This document shows positions 9,250 through 19,524 of a stretch of DNA of 64,000 nt, one piece after another; position 1 is the first letter of the stretch; each line of letters starts with the position of its first letter. Source of the stretch: Hungatella sp. UBA3048 (GTDB lineage: Bacteria > Bacillota > Clostridia > Lachnospirales > Lachnospiraceae); the NCBI GenBank assembly GCA_002367105.1, contig DFCS01000007.1, forward strand, positions 1-64,000. The letters run 5' to 3'. A program made the translations under genes and the position numbers. The notes beneath the pieces are model-generated. The model saw nothing but the letters and a program-made list of their open reading frames with translations. It ran no database searches and was not told the DNA's origin.

Positions 9250-10176
9250 TTATAGAAACACGCTGCCGGCCAGCATGACGGCAGGGATGGTAAACAATGA
9301 CAGGGCAGTTGTAACCGCCAGTAATTTTGAGGCGTATCCACTGTCTTTGTCATACTGCAGTGCGAACATGACCCCCATGGCCCCGCTGGGGCATGACACG
9401 GCCGTTAATATGGTAACGGCGACGGTCCGGTCCACCCTGCACACCGCCAGCAGCAGCAAGGTTGCCAGCGGGACCGCCACCAGCTTAACAAAACTTATCA
9501 TATAAGTTCTTGGCTTTTTTAAGCATGAGAGCAATTCACTTTCCGCCAGATTCATTCCGGAAATCAGCATTGCCGCAGGGGTGTTCATGGCTCCGATCAT
9601 GGACAGCGGATTTCCGGCTACCTCAGACAGACGCAGTCCGGTCACAAATAAAAAGAGTCCCACTCCGATCGCATAGGTGGACGGATTCATGAAATTTTTC
9701 AAAACAGCTCCCGGGCTGCCTGTCTTCCCGCTCATAAGTATGATACCATGGGACCAGATAAAAATGTTAAATACGGTTATGTAAGCCGTCATAAAGAAAA
9801 CGCCTTCCGCTCCCAGCAGGCCGTTTATAAGGGGGATGCCGATAAAGCCGCAGTTGGAATAGACAATTGACATCCGTTCCACCGCCATATCCGGATTCCC
9901 CTCGGGTGTTATTACAAGCCTGGATAAAAGAATCGCCAGCAGAAAACTGGCTGCGGATAACCCTGCCGTGGCGACCAGCCCGATTAACAGCTCTTTGTTA
10001 AATTCTATCTGGTAGGACATGATGATCACACAAGGTGAAATCACATTCAGCAGCACTGCGGACAGCCTTTTGCTTGTCCCGCTGTCAACCAGTCCTGTTT
10101 TGAAAGCGGCCGCTCCTATCATCAGAATCATAAACATTTCCATTATTTTATTAACCGTAATGTATGCCAGGTCCAT
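9250..10176 (-). CDS. AEC-family (auxin efflux carrier-type) membrane transporter
   Basis: 308 residues with about ten hydrophobic helices in two five-helix halves, separated by a more polar stretch near residue 150. Family signatures include NVISPCVIIM in helix 2 and YSNCGFIGIPL in the middle. Bacterial members export or import small organic acids such as malate or malonate; the substrate cannot be read from sequence. ATG 10176 has a GAGG site about nine bases upstream. It starts 53 bases after the broken maturase gene in the same direction with no obvious terminator between, so it may be the last gene of the PTS-sulfatase unit. Confidence 0.88.
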   Translation of the reverse strand: MDLAYITVNKIMEMFMILMIGAAAFKTGLVDSGTSKRLSAVLLNVISPCVIIMSYQIEFNKELLIGLVATAGLSAASFLLAILLSRLVITPEGNPDMAVERMSIVYSNCGFIGIPLINGLLGAEGVFFMTAYITVFNIFIWSHGIILMSGKTGSPGAVLKNFMNPSTYAIGVGLFLFVTGLRLSEVAGNPLSMIGAMNTPAAMLISGMNLAESELLSCLKKPRTYMISFVKLVAVPLATLLLLAVCRVDRTVAVTILTAVSCPSGAMGVMFALQYDKDSGYASKLLAVTTALSLFTIPAVMLAGSVFL

Positions 10177-10229
10177 TTTTTCCTCAAGTCTGCAGGGGAT
10201 GTGAAAAAGCCCGCTTCTGCAATTTTATT

Positions 10230-11964
<1,735 letters not shown>

Positions 11965-12088
11965 TCATTTAAAATAATTTTAGTAAAATCTTTCATCATC
12001 TGAACCTTAAAGCTATTGTACCATATCGCCAGTACAATAGCTAATCTTAGTTACGTGTTTTCCTCTGCTTCTATTATAATTCACTTGT

Positions 12089-12123
12089 ATCGGCTACAAC
12101 ATTTTGTATATGTCATAGCCGAT
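12089..12123 (-). other. Stem-loop between sulfatase and GH1 genes
   Basis: Perfect 8-bp arms (ATCGGCTA at 12089-12096, TAGCCGAT at 12116-12123) in the 211-base gap after the sulfatase. There is no U-run, so it is more likely an mRNA processing or stability element than a terminator. Confidence 0.35.
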
Positions 12124-12166
12124 CATATATTATCAGACTATTAAAGCTCTGATTACTAATCATTTA

Positions 12167-13639
12167 TTACTTAACTAAACCAACACGTATAAATTCCTCT
12201 TCCGGCGCTTCTACTTTTTCCATTTCTTTTTTTAATTTAACGCACATTTCCTGCATAACTGCCTTGTCGCTCAGTGGATTTTCCTGCATTGGATCTGCTT
12301 CCAGATCAAATAGTAAATCTCCAAACTGCATTGGATTAATATAAGTTTTATCGGGATACTTTACACATGGAATTCCATTAGTAAAGCGATTTCCTTTTAT
12401 CATGATCCCTTGCTCCAAGGTATTCTTTTCATAAAACCCTCTTATGTTTGTGGGCATTAGAGTATAACTTACAAGCGGTTGGTTTTCTTTTTCCGGAGAT
12501 TTCATCAGCATATATTTTCCGTTATAAATATTGATATGACTGCCATGAATGCCAAATAGAATATTTTCATGAATTTTGTTATCATTTTCTATTACCGGTT
12601 TTAAAGATGTTCCATCCATTTGATAATCTTCAATATTGACATCAAAATATTCTAATAAAGTCGGGGCAATATCTATAGTCTGGGCTAATGCATTCCTTCT
12701 GCCTGTCCGCCGTACATACCTTGGATCATGTATATAGAAAGGAATATGAACAATTTCATCATACATCGGCATGTAATTTTTCCCCATAAAGCCTCTCTCT
12801 CCCAGTAAAAATCCGTGATCTGTATTTACTATAAGCATGGTATCATCCCACATCTTATTTTCATCCATAAAGTCCAGAATACGCCCCAAGTGATGATCAC
12901 ACATAGTAATAAGCGCTGCATATTCTTTTTTCAGATCATCTAATTTATCACAGGTCACAGTATTATCTACCGGTCTGTATGCCGGCCAGTTATATGCATC
13001 TTCTGATGCACCGTTGTGATACATTTCACGATACTTTTCCGGCACATAGAAAGGTTCATGAGGATCAAAACACTCAATCTGCAAAAACCAGTTATCCTCT
13101 TCCTTATAATGATCAAGGAATTCAAGACCCGCATTAATTGTCCTGACACTTGGCATTTCTTCTTCACTGGTAATCCTGCTTCGGTTTGCATAGTGTTGTA
13201 CCGCCGACATTCCTTGCTTGTTTAATAGATTTTTATTCAGGGATGGTTCTGAACAAATCCGAGGTACCCACCGGTCACCTTCCTGCCCCCGGAAACCTTC
13301 CCATGTGTCGTATCGGTTATGATAGGTTGCACCGCCATCTTCAAAATAATGAGAATGATCCGTAACCAGATGCGTATAAATTCCCGCCTGATTTAATTCT
13401 TCAATGGCTGAAAAGTCAAATGGTTCTAAAGGTCCCCAGCCTCGGTGCAGGAAATTATATCTGCCTGTATGCATTTCGCGTCTGGCAGGCATGCACGGCA
13501 AGCTTCCACTATAGAAATTATCAAATACAACACACTTTTCTTCTAATCTTTTAAAATTTGGTGTAATTGTCCAATTCGACCCATAGGTAGATAAAAATCG
13601 TTTACTAAGGGTATCAAACAATACCATAACTGCTCTCAT
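12167..13639 (-). CDS. Cytosolic Cys-type sulfatase (family S1, formylglycine-dependent)
   Basis: 490 residues. The modification motif CxPxR is present as CMPARREMHTGR (Cys near residue 49). That cysteine becomes the catalytic formylglycine and is converted in anaerobes by a radical-SAM maturase. Metal and sulfate ligands include VLFDTLSKR at the N-terminus and NTDHGFLLGERG in the middle (alkaline phosphatase fold). There is no signal peptide, unlike the exported sulfatases of Bacteroides, so the enzyme should work on sugars already imported. Its place between a PTS permease and a 6-phospho-glycosidase fits removal of sulfate from a phosphorylated sulfated glycoside; this substrate is inferred. 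ATG 13639 has an AGGTAAG site a little far upstream. The dedicated maturase downstream is broken. Confidence 0.9.
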   Translation of the reverse strand: MRAVMVLFDTLSKRFLSTYGSNWTITPNFKRLEEKCVVFDNFYSGSLPCMPARREMHTGRYNFLHRGWGPLEPFDFSAIEELNQAGIYTHLVTDHSHYFEDGGATYHNRYDTWEGFRGQEGDRWVPRICSEPSLNKNLLNKQGMSAVQHYANRSRITSEEEMPSVRTINAGLEFLDHYKEEDNWFLQIECFDPHEPFYVPEKYREMYHNGASEDAYNWPAYRPVDNTVTCDKLDDLKKEYAALITMCDHHLGRILDFMDENKMWDDTMLIVNTDHGFLLGERGFMGKNYMPMYDEIVHIPFYIHDPRYVRRTGRRNALAQTIDIAPTLLEYFDVNIEDYQMDGTSLKPVIENDNKIHENILFGIHGSHINIYNGKYMLMKSPEKENQPLVSYTLMPTNIRGFYEKNTLEQGIMIKGNRFTNGIPCVKYPDKTYINPMQFGDLLFDLEADPMQENPLSDKAVMQEMCVKLKKEMEKVEAPEEEFIRVGLVK

Positions 13640-13706
13640 TTTTCTTTAACTTACCTCTTACTTCCTAGATATTTTAACCTGCCCCAAAGAATTATCTGTT
13701 AGCTTG

Positions 13707-15101
13707 CTACTGATAATTCCTTAATTTCCCCACAAATAAAGTCAATAGAAATGCTGCAATCGCCCCTAAGAAATAACTAATTATATAGTATAGGTATTTG
13801 CCGTCCGCTACCAGGGGTATTGCTGACATACCGGCCATACCCAATGAGCTGAATGCCACGTCAAAAAGCCTAATAAAGAAGCCTCCGACACCCGCCCCGA
13901 TCGAACCTGTTATAAACCCAAATCCAGATGGAAGACATACTCCGTATATAACCGGTTCTCCTACACAGAGAAAACTTGTTGGTATTGCTCCTTTACATGC
14001 ATCTTTTACAGTCTTCTGTTTTGTCATTAAAAAGATTGCACAGGAAGCTCCTACCATACCTGCATTACTCATAACCTGAACCGCACCAAACGGTGTCTTG
14101 CCAAGAGTATTAATCATCTCCATATGGATTGGCAGCAGTCCATGATGTAGTCCTGTTGATATTAACAGTGGCGCCAGTGCAGATAATACAAACCCTCCAA
14201 ATGGTCCTGTTGTATTTAGAACCCACATCAGTCCATTTACTATAACTGATGATAGCACACCACATACCGGCATAAATATTTTAACCATAAATATTGTTAT
14301 AATAAACATTGTCAGTACTGGTGTTATAACTACATCCACTGCATTCGGTACTATTTTCTTGACTGCTTTTTGAATATAGGACATAACAAAAACGCCAAGA
14401 ATTACACCGATCAGCCCTCCCTGACCTGGTGTTGAACCCAGGCTGGAAAGTGAACCTTGCAAAGTAATACATCCTAACGCTGCCCCCAATACCGGTTCAA
14501 CCTTAAACTGTTTAGCTGCATTATATCCAACATAAATTGCAAGAAAACTAAATACTGCCGAATAAATTACTCCAATTATATTACTCAGATCTAACAAATG
14601 ATTATTTTGCAGCCACACCTGGGCCGCTGTCAGATCACCTATTCCCCCTATTCCGGCACTAACTGCTTTAGAGACTGCATAATTTTTTAATACATTATTT
14701 AACCCCTGTAATACACCACCTGCAATCATCGCCGGTAATATTGGCACAAAAATTTCTGAGAAAACTTTAAAAATCTTATTTTTTTTCTTTTTCGTCGTTG
14801 TTACATTTGTTCCCGTTTCCGTGCCGGTTATATCAGTATCTTCAGGTACATTTAATTTCTTTTGAATAATTTCTGCAACTTTGTTGCAGACACCTGGCCC
14901 TACTACAACCTGCACCGCATTGTCGTTGACGATAACTGATAAAACACCTTCGATTTTTTTCATTTCCTCAATATTGACCAAGTCAATATTTTTGTAGGTA
15001 ATTCTTACTCTTGTAGCACAATTCGTCACTGTAAGAAAACTGTTGCCGCCCCCAGAACAGGTAATAATCTGTTCCGCCATTTTTTCATAGCTTTTACTCA
15101 T
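13707..15101 (-). CDS. PTS sugar permease EIIBC (glucose/sucrose/MurNAc superfamily)
   Basis: 464 residues from ATG 15101, which has AAGGAG seven bases upstream; the frame is open further up but has no ribosome site. Residues 1-80 are an EIIB domain with the phosphorylated cysteine in TNCATRVRI. After a charged linker containing KKKKNK come about ten membrane helices of EIIC, with a sugar-site GEPVIYGV motif. No EIIA domain or gene is nearby, so a shared EIIA must supply phosphate. The domain order resembles MurP and beta-glucoside carriers, and partner RpiR regulators are common for these. With the sulfatase and GH1 downstream, import of a sulfated or beta-linked disaccharide is the likely role. 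Confidence 0.9.
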   Translation of the reverse strand: MSKSYEKMAEQIITCSGGGNSFLTVTNCATRVRITYKNIDLVNIEEMKKIEGVLSVIVNDNAVQVVVGPGVCNKVAEIIQKKLNVPEDTDITGTETGTNVTTTKKKKNKIFKVFSEIFVPILPAMIAGGVLQGLNNVLKNYAVSKAVSAGIGGIGDLTAAQVWLQNNHLLDLSNIIGVIYSAVFSFLAIYVGYNAAKQFKVEPVLGAALGCITLQGSLSSLGSTPGQGGLIGVILGVFVMSYIQKAVKKIVPNAVDVVITPVLTMFIITIFMVKIFMPVCGVLSSVIVNGLMWVLNTTGPFGGFVLSALAPLLISTGLHHGLLPIHMEMINTLGKTPFGAVQVMSNAGMVGASCAIFLMTKQKTVKDACKGAIPTSFLCVGEPVIYGVCLPSGFGFITGSIGAGVGGFFIRLFDVAFSSLGMAGMSAIPLVADGKYLYYIISYFLGAIAAFLLTLFVGKLRNYQ

Positions 15102-15149
15102 AACCTCTCTCCTTATAATTAAAATCCGAGGAATCCTCCCGGTATCTTT

Positions 15150-15178
15150 AGCATACATCTTTTGGTCATTTTGATCAA
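15150..15178 (-). promoter_or_regulatory. Promoter of the PTS-sulfatase-GH1 operon
   Basis: Minus-strand TTGATC (15178-15173) and TATGCT (15155-15150), 17 bases apart, about 50 bases before the PTS start. The repeat at 15161-15177 sits between the two boxes, as expected for repression by the divergent regulator. Confidence 0.55.
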
Positions 15179-15200
15179 TACTTTTTTGGTCGTTTGTTCA
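15161..15200. promoter_or_regulatory. Probable RpiR operator: two related repeats between divergent promoters
   Basis: Two direct copies of a TTTGGTC-type box, TTTGGTCATTTTGATCA (15161-15177) and TTTGGTCGTTTGTTCA (15185-15200). The first is also a near palindrome (TGGTCA, three bases, TGATCA). They cover the PTS promoter and lie just upstream of the regulator promoter, so binding could repress the operon and tune the regulator. Confidence 0.5.
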
Positions 15201-15210
15201 GTGTTTTTAT

Positions 15211-15239
15211 TAGACAACTTCTATTTGTTTTGCTATTAT
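15211..15239 (+). promoter_or_regulatory. Promoter of the RpiR regulator gene
   Basis: TAGACA (15211-15216) and TATTAT (15234-15239), each five of six, with a 17-base spacer, followed by an AAGGAG site and ATG 15263. Confidence 0.7.
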
Positions 15240-15262
15240 AGATTATAAAGGAGACCTTAACT

Positions 15263-16063
15263 ATGAATATTTTAGAGAAAATAAATAATAATATATCAAT
15301 TTTTACGATGGGTGAACGCCTTGTAGCCGATTATGTAACCAGATACCCAGTTGATGTTATTCGATATTCAGCAGAAACATTGGCTGAAAGTTGTAACACT
15401 TCCCGCAGCAATGTTGTGCGATTATGTAAAAAGCTGGGCTATAATGGTTTTTCGGAATTTAAATACGAAATGAACCGATATATGAATACTCCTCAAATGT
15501 CATCAATAACTACTGGTTCTACAGGCTCTGAAAATTCACAATCAGTTTTCAAGAAATATCTTAATTGTTTTAGTCAATTAGAGACTATATATAATTCAAC
15601 ACAACTAAAAGAAATTACTGAAATTATTCTGGACGCAAGAAAGATAATTATACTTGGTCATTATCATTCTTTCTTTTCTGCACAGCAGCTGGAATTTCGT
15701 TTAAACAGATGCCGCATAGATGCCCATGCTCTTAATGATGTAAGTTCTATGGAAGCTTTGGGAGAAATTTTAACGCCAAAAGATGTAGTCATTATTTTTT
15801 CTATCAGCGGTGGAAAAGTATATCATGATATGGTTACCATCTGCCATAAGAGAGGCGTAAAAATTATATTGATTACCATGACCGAAAACCCTCCGATCTC
15901 TAAATATACGGATAATAAAATTATTCTCCCCTGTATAACAAGGTTATATAGTGAATCCGTATTAGACGACGCACCTACTTTTTATTTTTTTATAGAATTG
16001 CTGATTGAAGAAGTCCGCCGCCAGTTAAATGCTAAGAATATTCCTGATGAATTCGATGCCTAA
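15263..16063 (+). CDS. RpiR/MurR-family transcriptional regulator of the PTS-sulfatase locus
   Basis: 266 residues. Residues 1-75 form an N-terminal RpiR helix-turn-helix (ETLAESCNTSRSNVVRLCKK). Residues 115-245 are an SIS sugar-phosphate-binding domain (IIILGHYHSFFSAQQL, VVIIFSISGG). SIS regulators sense phosphosugars made by the adjacent pathway. The gene is divergent from the PTS operon with shared control sequence at 15150-15239, so it very probably regulates that operon. The ligand would be a phosphorylated sugar from the PTS; repression or activation cannot be decided from sequence. Confidence 0.9.
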   Translation: MNILEKINNNISIFTMGERLVADYVTRYPVDVIRYSAETLAESCNTSRSNVVRLCKKLGYNGFSEFKYEMNRYMNTPQMSSITTGSTGSENSQSVFKKYLNCFSQLETIYNSTQLKEITEIILDARKIIILGHYHSFFSAQQLEFRLNRCRIDAHALNDVSSMEALGEILTPKDVVIIFSISGGKVYHDMVTICHKRGVKIILITMTENPPISKYTDNKIILPCITRLYSESVLDDAPTFYFFIELLIEEVRRQLNAKNIPDEFDA

Positions 16064-16205
16064 AGATACACATTGCGGCTGACACAGTAATCGTTAAACG
16101 TAAGTCCTAATAAAATATTTAGAACACATTTCAGTCCTATTTTAATATTTTCCGTTCCTGTTCTACAACCGGAACAGAAAAGGAACCTATGGATACCTCA
16201 AATAT

Positions 16206-16350
16206 TTCATATATGAAATGGAGAAATATATCGATTACTATAACAATAAACGAATTAAACAACTCTAGAGGACTGTGTCCGGTACAATATCGGATACAGT
16301 CCTCTAGAGTTGTTTAATTAAATATTGCCTAACGTTTGGGGTTCAGTACA
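16206..16350 (+). mobile_element. Remnant of an IS3-family (IS150-like) insertion sequence, right end only
   Basis: Translation of 16206-16268 gives FIYEMEKYIDYYNNKRIKQL then stop, which matches the C-terminus of IS3-family transposases (the YIDYYNNKRIK signature of the integrase-fold domain). The segment at 16330-16350 ends in GGGGTTCAGTACA, which looks like the right terminal inverted repeat of this family (ends in CA). No left end or other transposase sequence is visible up to rpiR, so the element is truncated. The region 16064-16205 has no recognisable coding sequence; it holds two related AGTCCTA-type repeats and a small hairpin. Confidence 0.6.
16253..16319. terminator. Very long hairpin (29-bp stem) between convergent rpiR and spoIIP
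   Basis: Arms 16253-16281 and 16291-16319 pair over 29 bases with one G-U-type mismatch and a 9-base loop. It starts in the last codons of the IS transposase remnant. It could stop transcription from both sides, but the stem is longer than usual for a terminator and looks like a transposon-derived structure. Confidence 0.6.
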
Positions 16351-16418
16351 AAACATCCGGAACGGCTTTCAATATATGTCACCTATTTACATAGAGAACC
16401 ATTCAACAAGACCATTTC

Positions 16419-17831
16419 TTAATTTCCTTGCAACACCATATCCAAAATTTCTGACAAAGGTTCCATGGCGTTTAATGCTTCCTGGTATGTATTGGTCTGT
16501 GCACCTACTTCAATCAGGGCTGACCTTGCTCTCAAGTGCTGGTTATACCGAAGTCCTTTTATGTATATTTTCCGGGTCAGATTTGGAAAATAGGCTGCAG
16601 CGTCAAGCTGCATCTGTAAACTGAAAGCGAGATTCTGCGTTCGATAAGGATTGGGAAGATACTCAATAGGCCCTTTTGGTGTCTGGCTGACCCCATTAAA
16701 AAACATAATGGGAGCAGTGGGTTTCCCGTTGACCTGGTTCACCATATGCAGATTCTCATTTACCCCATCCCGGTGAACATCAAGTATCACCTCGATCGAG
16801 GGGTTTTTCTGGAGGATTTCTGTAATGCCATCCAGGGCATAAGTATAAGCTTTGTTTCTATCCAGCTTTCCGTTTTGCAAATCGTAAACCGAAGTATCAT
16901 GAATCACATTGTAGCCCTTTTTGGTCAATAGCTCCGTAAGATAGTTTCCGATTCCCACCACGGTCGCATTGGGATTATCTGGCCCGTGGTCTGAAAATTC
17001 CTCCTGGGAATGGGTATGGTAAATGAGGATCTGTGGTTTGTCATTTCCACCCTCCAGGGTAAAATCCTTGGAAAGGAACTCATCCGCCTTCATTAAATCC
17101 CTGCCTGCCGTTGTGGAGGTATGGATATTGTAAAAATGCTTGATGAGGAAGTCATAGTCAGCCAGCTGTTCCTTGCGGTATACGGCCCCTGCTATCGGCC
17201 ATAAAGTGCTGGACGCACAGGTCATGGCAGGGTCCTTATCCGCAGTCAGCGTACTTCCTTTATCAGCTTTTGCCGCCTGGTCAGTCACTGCTGTCTGATT
17301 TTGTTCCGGTATCTGATTGGCTGCCGTTTCCCCTCCAGCCGGCGGCTGCTCTGCCGGCTGTGCCTTATGGGCTCCGGCATTGATGCTTCCGTCTTCTCCG
17401 CTTTCCTCTCCGCCGTCATATAAAAGGAAACTATGTTCCTCATAAAATCTTCCGCTTTCTAAATATCCTTCATAGGCCGGGTCTATTTCTCCATGGTTTG
17501 TTTCCGTTTTACCGGCGCCGCCATACCGGTAAAGCGGCGACTGACTGAAAAGAATATCACAGAGAACGTTTATCATGGATTTTTCATGGGTTCCGGACAG
17601 AATACTGTTCTGATCACTCTCATCCCATGTTGCGGCCGGATACTGGAGTCTCCAGATATAGGAAATCCCAAAGCCGGCCCCTTCTTTCGCCCAATTTTCC
17701 ACTTTATGAGGATCTGCCTTTTTTCTCACTTCTGAAACTTCTTTTATGCTGAGAAGAACGGCCAAAGCCAGGCTTATGATGATCATCATTTTTCTTATAT
17801 ACCAGTTAATATCCTTATTTCTTCGCCTCAT
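16419..17831 (-). CDS. spoIIP: Stage II sporulation protein P (peptidoglycan hydrolase)
   Basis: 470 residues from ATG 17831, preceded by AGGAAGGCGG; an upstream in-frame ATG at 17858 has a poorer site. One N-terminal membrane helix (residues about 16-33) anchors the protein outside the membrane. A low-complexity linker rich in Ala, Gln and Glu follows (residues 150-210). The C-terminal half is the SpoIIP amidase/endopeptidase domain with ILIYHTHSQEEFSD, VVGIGNYLTELL, VHRDGVNE and an EVGAQTNT motif containing likely zinc ligands. It acts with SpoIID and SpoIIM in septal thinning and engulfment during sporulation. The gene lies directly after gpr, the usual order in Bacillus and Clostridium. 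Confidence 0.93.
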   Translation of the reverse strand: MRRRNKDINWYIRKMMIIISLALAVLLSIKEVSEVRKKADPHKVENWAKEGAGFGISYIWRLQYPAATWDESDQNSILSGTHEKSMINVLCDILFSQSPLYRYGGAGKTETNHGEIDPAYEGYLESGRFYEEHSFLLYDGGEESGEDGSINAGAHKAQPAEQPPAGGETAANQIPEQNQTAVTDQAAKADKGSTLTADKDPAMTCASSTLWPIAGAVYRKEQLADYDFLIKHFYNIHTSTTAGRDLMKADEFLSKDFTLEGGNDKPQILIYHTHSQEEFSDHGPDNPNATVVGIGNYLTELLTKKGYNVIHDTSVYDLQNGKLDRNKAYTYALDGITEILQKNPSIEVILDVHRDGVNENLHMVNQVNGKPTAPIMFFNGVSQTPKGPIEYLPNPYRTQNLAFSLQMQLDAAAYFPNLTRKIYIKGLRYNQHLRARSALIEVGAQTNTYQEALNAMEPLSEILDMVLQGN

Positions 17832-17887
17832 AACCGCCTTCCTGCATAGATTATTCATAATATCCTATGCGGAATGCCTGCCATTTA

Positions 17888-18865
17888 CTACGAATCTTCC
17901 TGTCCCAAAAATGCCAGATGGATTCCTTCCGAGATGGTAAAGCTAAGTTCCTTTACCGTTTCATCAATATCCGGAGGTGTCACATACATTGGTCCGAATT
18001 CCGGTTCCAGCAATTCCCGGATAAGATCATACTGCTCATCCGAGTTCAGTTTACCGATGAAATCTCCCATTCCCTTTGTTTCCATGCTTTTTGAAAGAGC
18101 GCCGATCATGGCGGAAACCGTATCATGGACAATGGCTGCCGCCCCTACAACGGTGGGCACTCCGATGGCCATGACCGGTACTCCAAGGCTTTCCAACGTA
18201 AGGCTGTGTCTGTGATTGCCCACTCCAGAACCTGGGTGGATTCCTGTATTGGTAAGCTGAATGGTAGTTCCAAGCCGCTTTACGCTTCTGGCTGCCAGCG
18301 CATCAATGGCAATGATGAGATCCGGCTCAGTTTCTTTTATAATTCCTTTTAAAATTTCGGCACTTTCCATTCCTGTCTGAGCCATGACTCCCGGAATGAT
18401 ACCGCTGATAATTGGCATGGTTCTTCCCTTCCAGAAATCATCTCCGTACTGGATCTTCAGATGCCTTGTTACCTGGAGATTTTTTAAAACCCTGGGGCCA
18501 AGGGAGTCCGGTGTTACGGATGAATTGCCAAGCCCTGCCACCAAAACATGAAAATTGGGTTTCCGGTAATCTTTTCCTTTAAGGAGGCGTTCGATCTGGT
18601 TTGCCAGCTCCTCCGATACTTCTCTGTGATAATCTTCATCTTTCATGGAAAGCTCATCGGCCTCCAGGGTAATATAGGTTCCAATGGGTTTTCCCATGGC
18701 CTTTGAGCCTTTTTCGTCAAGAATTTTTACCTCAGTCATTTTTATGTGACTGTCTGACCGATGCCACTCACGCAGAGACACGCCTGATATCTCACCGCCA
18801 TCACCCGGGAAACTCTCTCTTTCTTCTACTGCAAGGTCTGTACGCACTGTAAATGTGTTTTCCAT
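17888..18865 (-). CDS. gpr: GPR spore endopeptidase
   Basis: 325 residues from ATG 18865 with AAAGGTGG five bases upstream; a GTG three codons earlier is possible. The protein degrades small acid-soluble spore proteins during germination and is made as an inactive precursor in the forespore. The N-terminus TVRTDLAVEERE carries the RTDLA-type propeptide region, itself resembling the cleavage site in its substrates. Conserved blocks GLGNSSVTPDSLGP, IAIDALAARS and NTGIHPGSGVGN contain the aspartates of this aspartic-type protease. Length is normal for the family. spoIIP follows 56 bases downstream. Confidence 0.95.
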   Translation of the reverse strand: MENTFTVRTDLAVEERESFPGDGGEISGVSLREWHRSDSHIKMTEVKILDEKGSKAMGKPIGTYITLEADELSMKDEDYHREVSEELANQIERLLKGKDYRKPNFHVLVAGLGNSSVTPDSLGPRVLKNLQVTRHLKIQYGDDFWKGRTMPIISGIIPGVMAQTGMESAEILKGIIKETEPDLIIAIDALAARSVKRLGTTIQLTNTGIHPGSGVGNHRHSLTLESLGVPVMAIGVPTVVGAAAIVHDTVSAMIGALSKSMETKGMGDFIGKLNSDEQYDLIRELLEPEFGPMYVTPPDIDETVKELSFTISEGIHLAFLGQEDS

Positions 18866-18974
18866 TTTTTCCACCTTTCCTCTTTACTGCTCATGCTTTT
18901 TGGGCATAAAGGCATGCCTGTATGGCTTTCCAGCATTTCTAAGGTATTTTCTGCAAAAATACGGGAATTATGTA

Positions 18975-19003
18975 TTGACATCTGCGTCGAAATTCGTTAG
19001 AAT
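18975..19003 (+). promoter_or_regulatory. Strong sigma-A promoter of rpsT
   Basis: Perfect TTGACA (18975-18980), 17-base spacer and TAGAAT (18998-19003). Transcription would start near 19010, giving a leader of about 84 bases before the TTG start. Confidence 0.85.
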
Positions 19004-19093
19004 ACAAAGGTATGTTTACATTGAACTGTCCGTGTCCAGGCTTTGATGCAAAACAAAGAATAATCATATATCATATTATTGGAGGTGTACCGA

Positions 19094-19357
19094 TTGGCTA
19101 ACATTAAATCTGCAAAAAAGAGAATTTTAGTAAACGAAACAAAGGCTGCAAGAAATAAAGCGATCAGATCCAAAGTGAAAACATCTATCAAGAAGGTAGA
19201 GGCTGCTATCGTTGCCGGTGACAAGGCTGCTGCACAGGCAATTTTAGTAAACGCTATCTCAGAGATCGATAAGGCTACTACTAAAGGCGTATATCATAAG
19301 AATACCGCTTCCAGAAAAGTATCCAGAATCTCAAAAGCTGTAAACACAATGGCTTAA
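19094..19357 (+). CDS. rpsT: Ribosomal protein S20
   Basis: 87 residues from TTG 19094, six bases after the GGAGGTG site, giving the standard N-terminus ANIKSAKKRIL. The sequence is basic and helical with the conserved RNKAIRSKVKT block, and it binds 16S rRNA in the small subunit. The rare TTG start is known for S20 genes in several bacteria and keeps translation low, allowing feedback control. It stands alone between gpr (divergent) and the sugar operon, with its own promoter and terminators. Confidence 0.97.
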   Translation: MANIKSAKKRILVNETKAARNKAIRSKVKTSIKKVEAAIVAGDKAAAQAILVNAISEIDKATTKGVYHKNTASRKVSRISKAVNTMA

Positions 19358-19376
19358 TTCATAGAACAGACTTTTA

Positions 19377-19411
19377 TCCCATTCGGAATAACCCACTGAA
19401 TGGGATTTTTT
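19377..19411 (+). terminator. Intrinsic terminator of rpsT
   Basis: An 8-bp stem (TCCCATTC at 19377-19384 with 19398-19405) followed by six T residues, 20 bases after the stop codon. Confidence 0.9.
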
Positions 19412-19421
19412 GTGCAGTTTT

Positions 19422-19469
19422 AAGGCTTTTGCAGAATAGTCTCACGCAGAACTATTTTGCAAAAGCCTT
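19422..19469. terminator. Second hairpin between convergent rpsT and the GH13 gene
   Basis: A 19-bp stem with one mismatch (19422-19440 with 19451-19469) followed by TTTAATTT on the + strand. It probably separates the two convergent transcripts. Confidence 0.65.
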
Positions 19470-19524
19470 TTAATTTACAGTCAATTGGATATTCGCGATC
19501 TGCAACCCTACTTGATGAGGTTAA

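Noticed and set aside
18997..19224. Minus-strand open frame opposite rpsT
   Set aside because: It is the shadow of the ribosomal protein gene and has no ribosome site.
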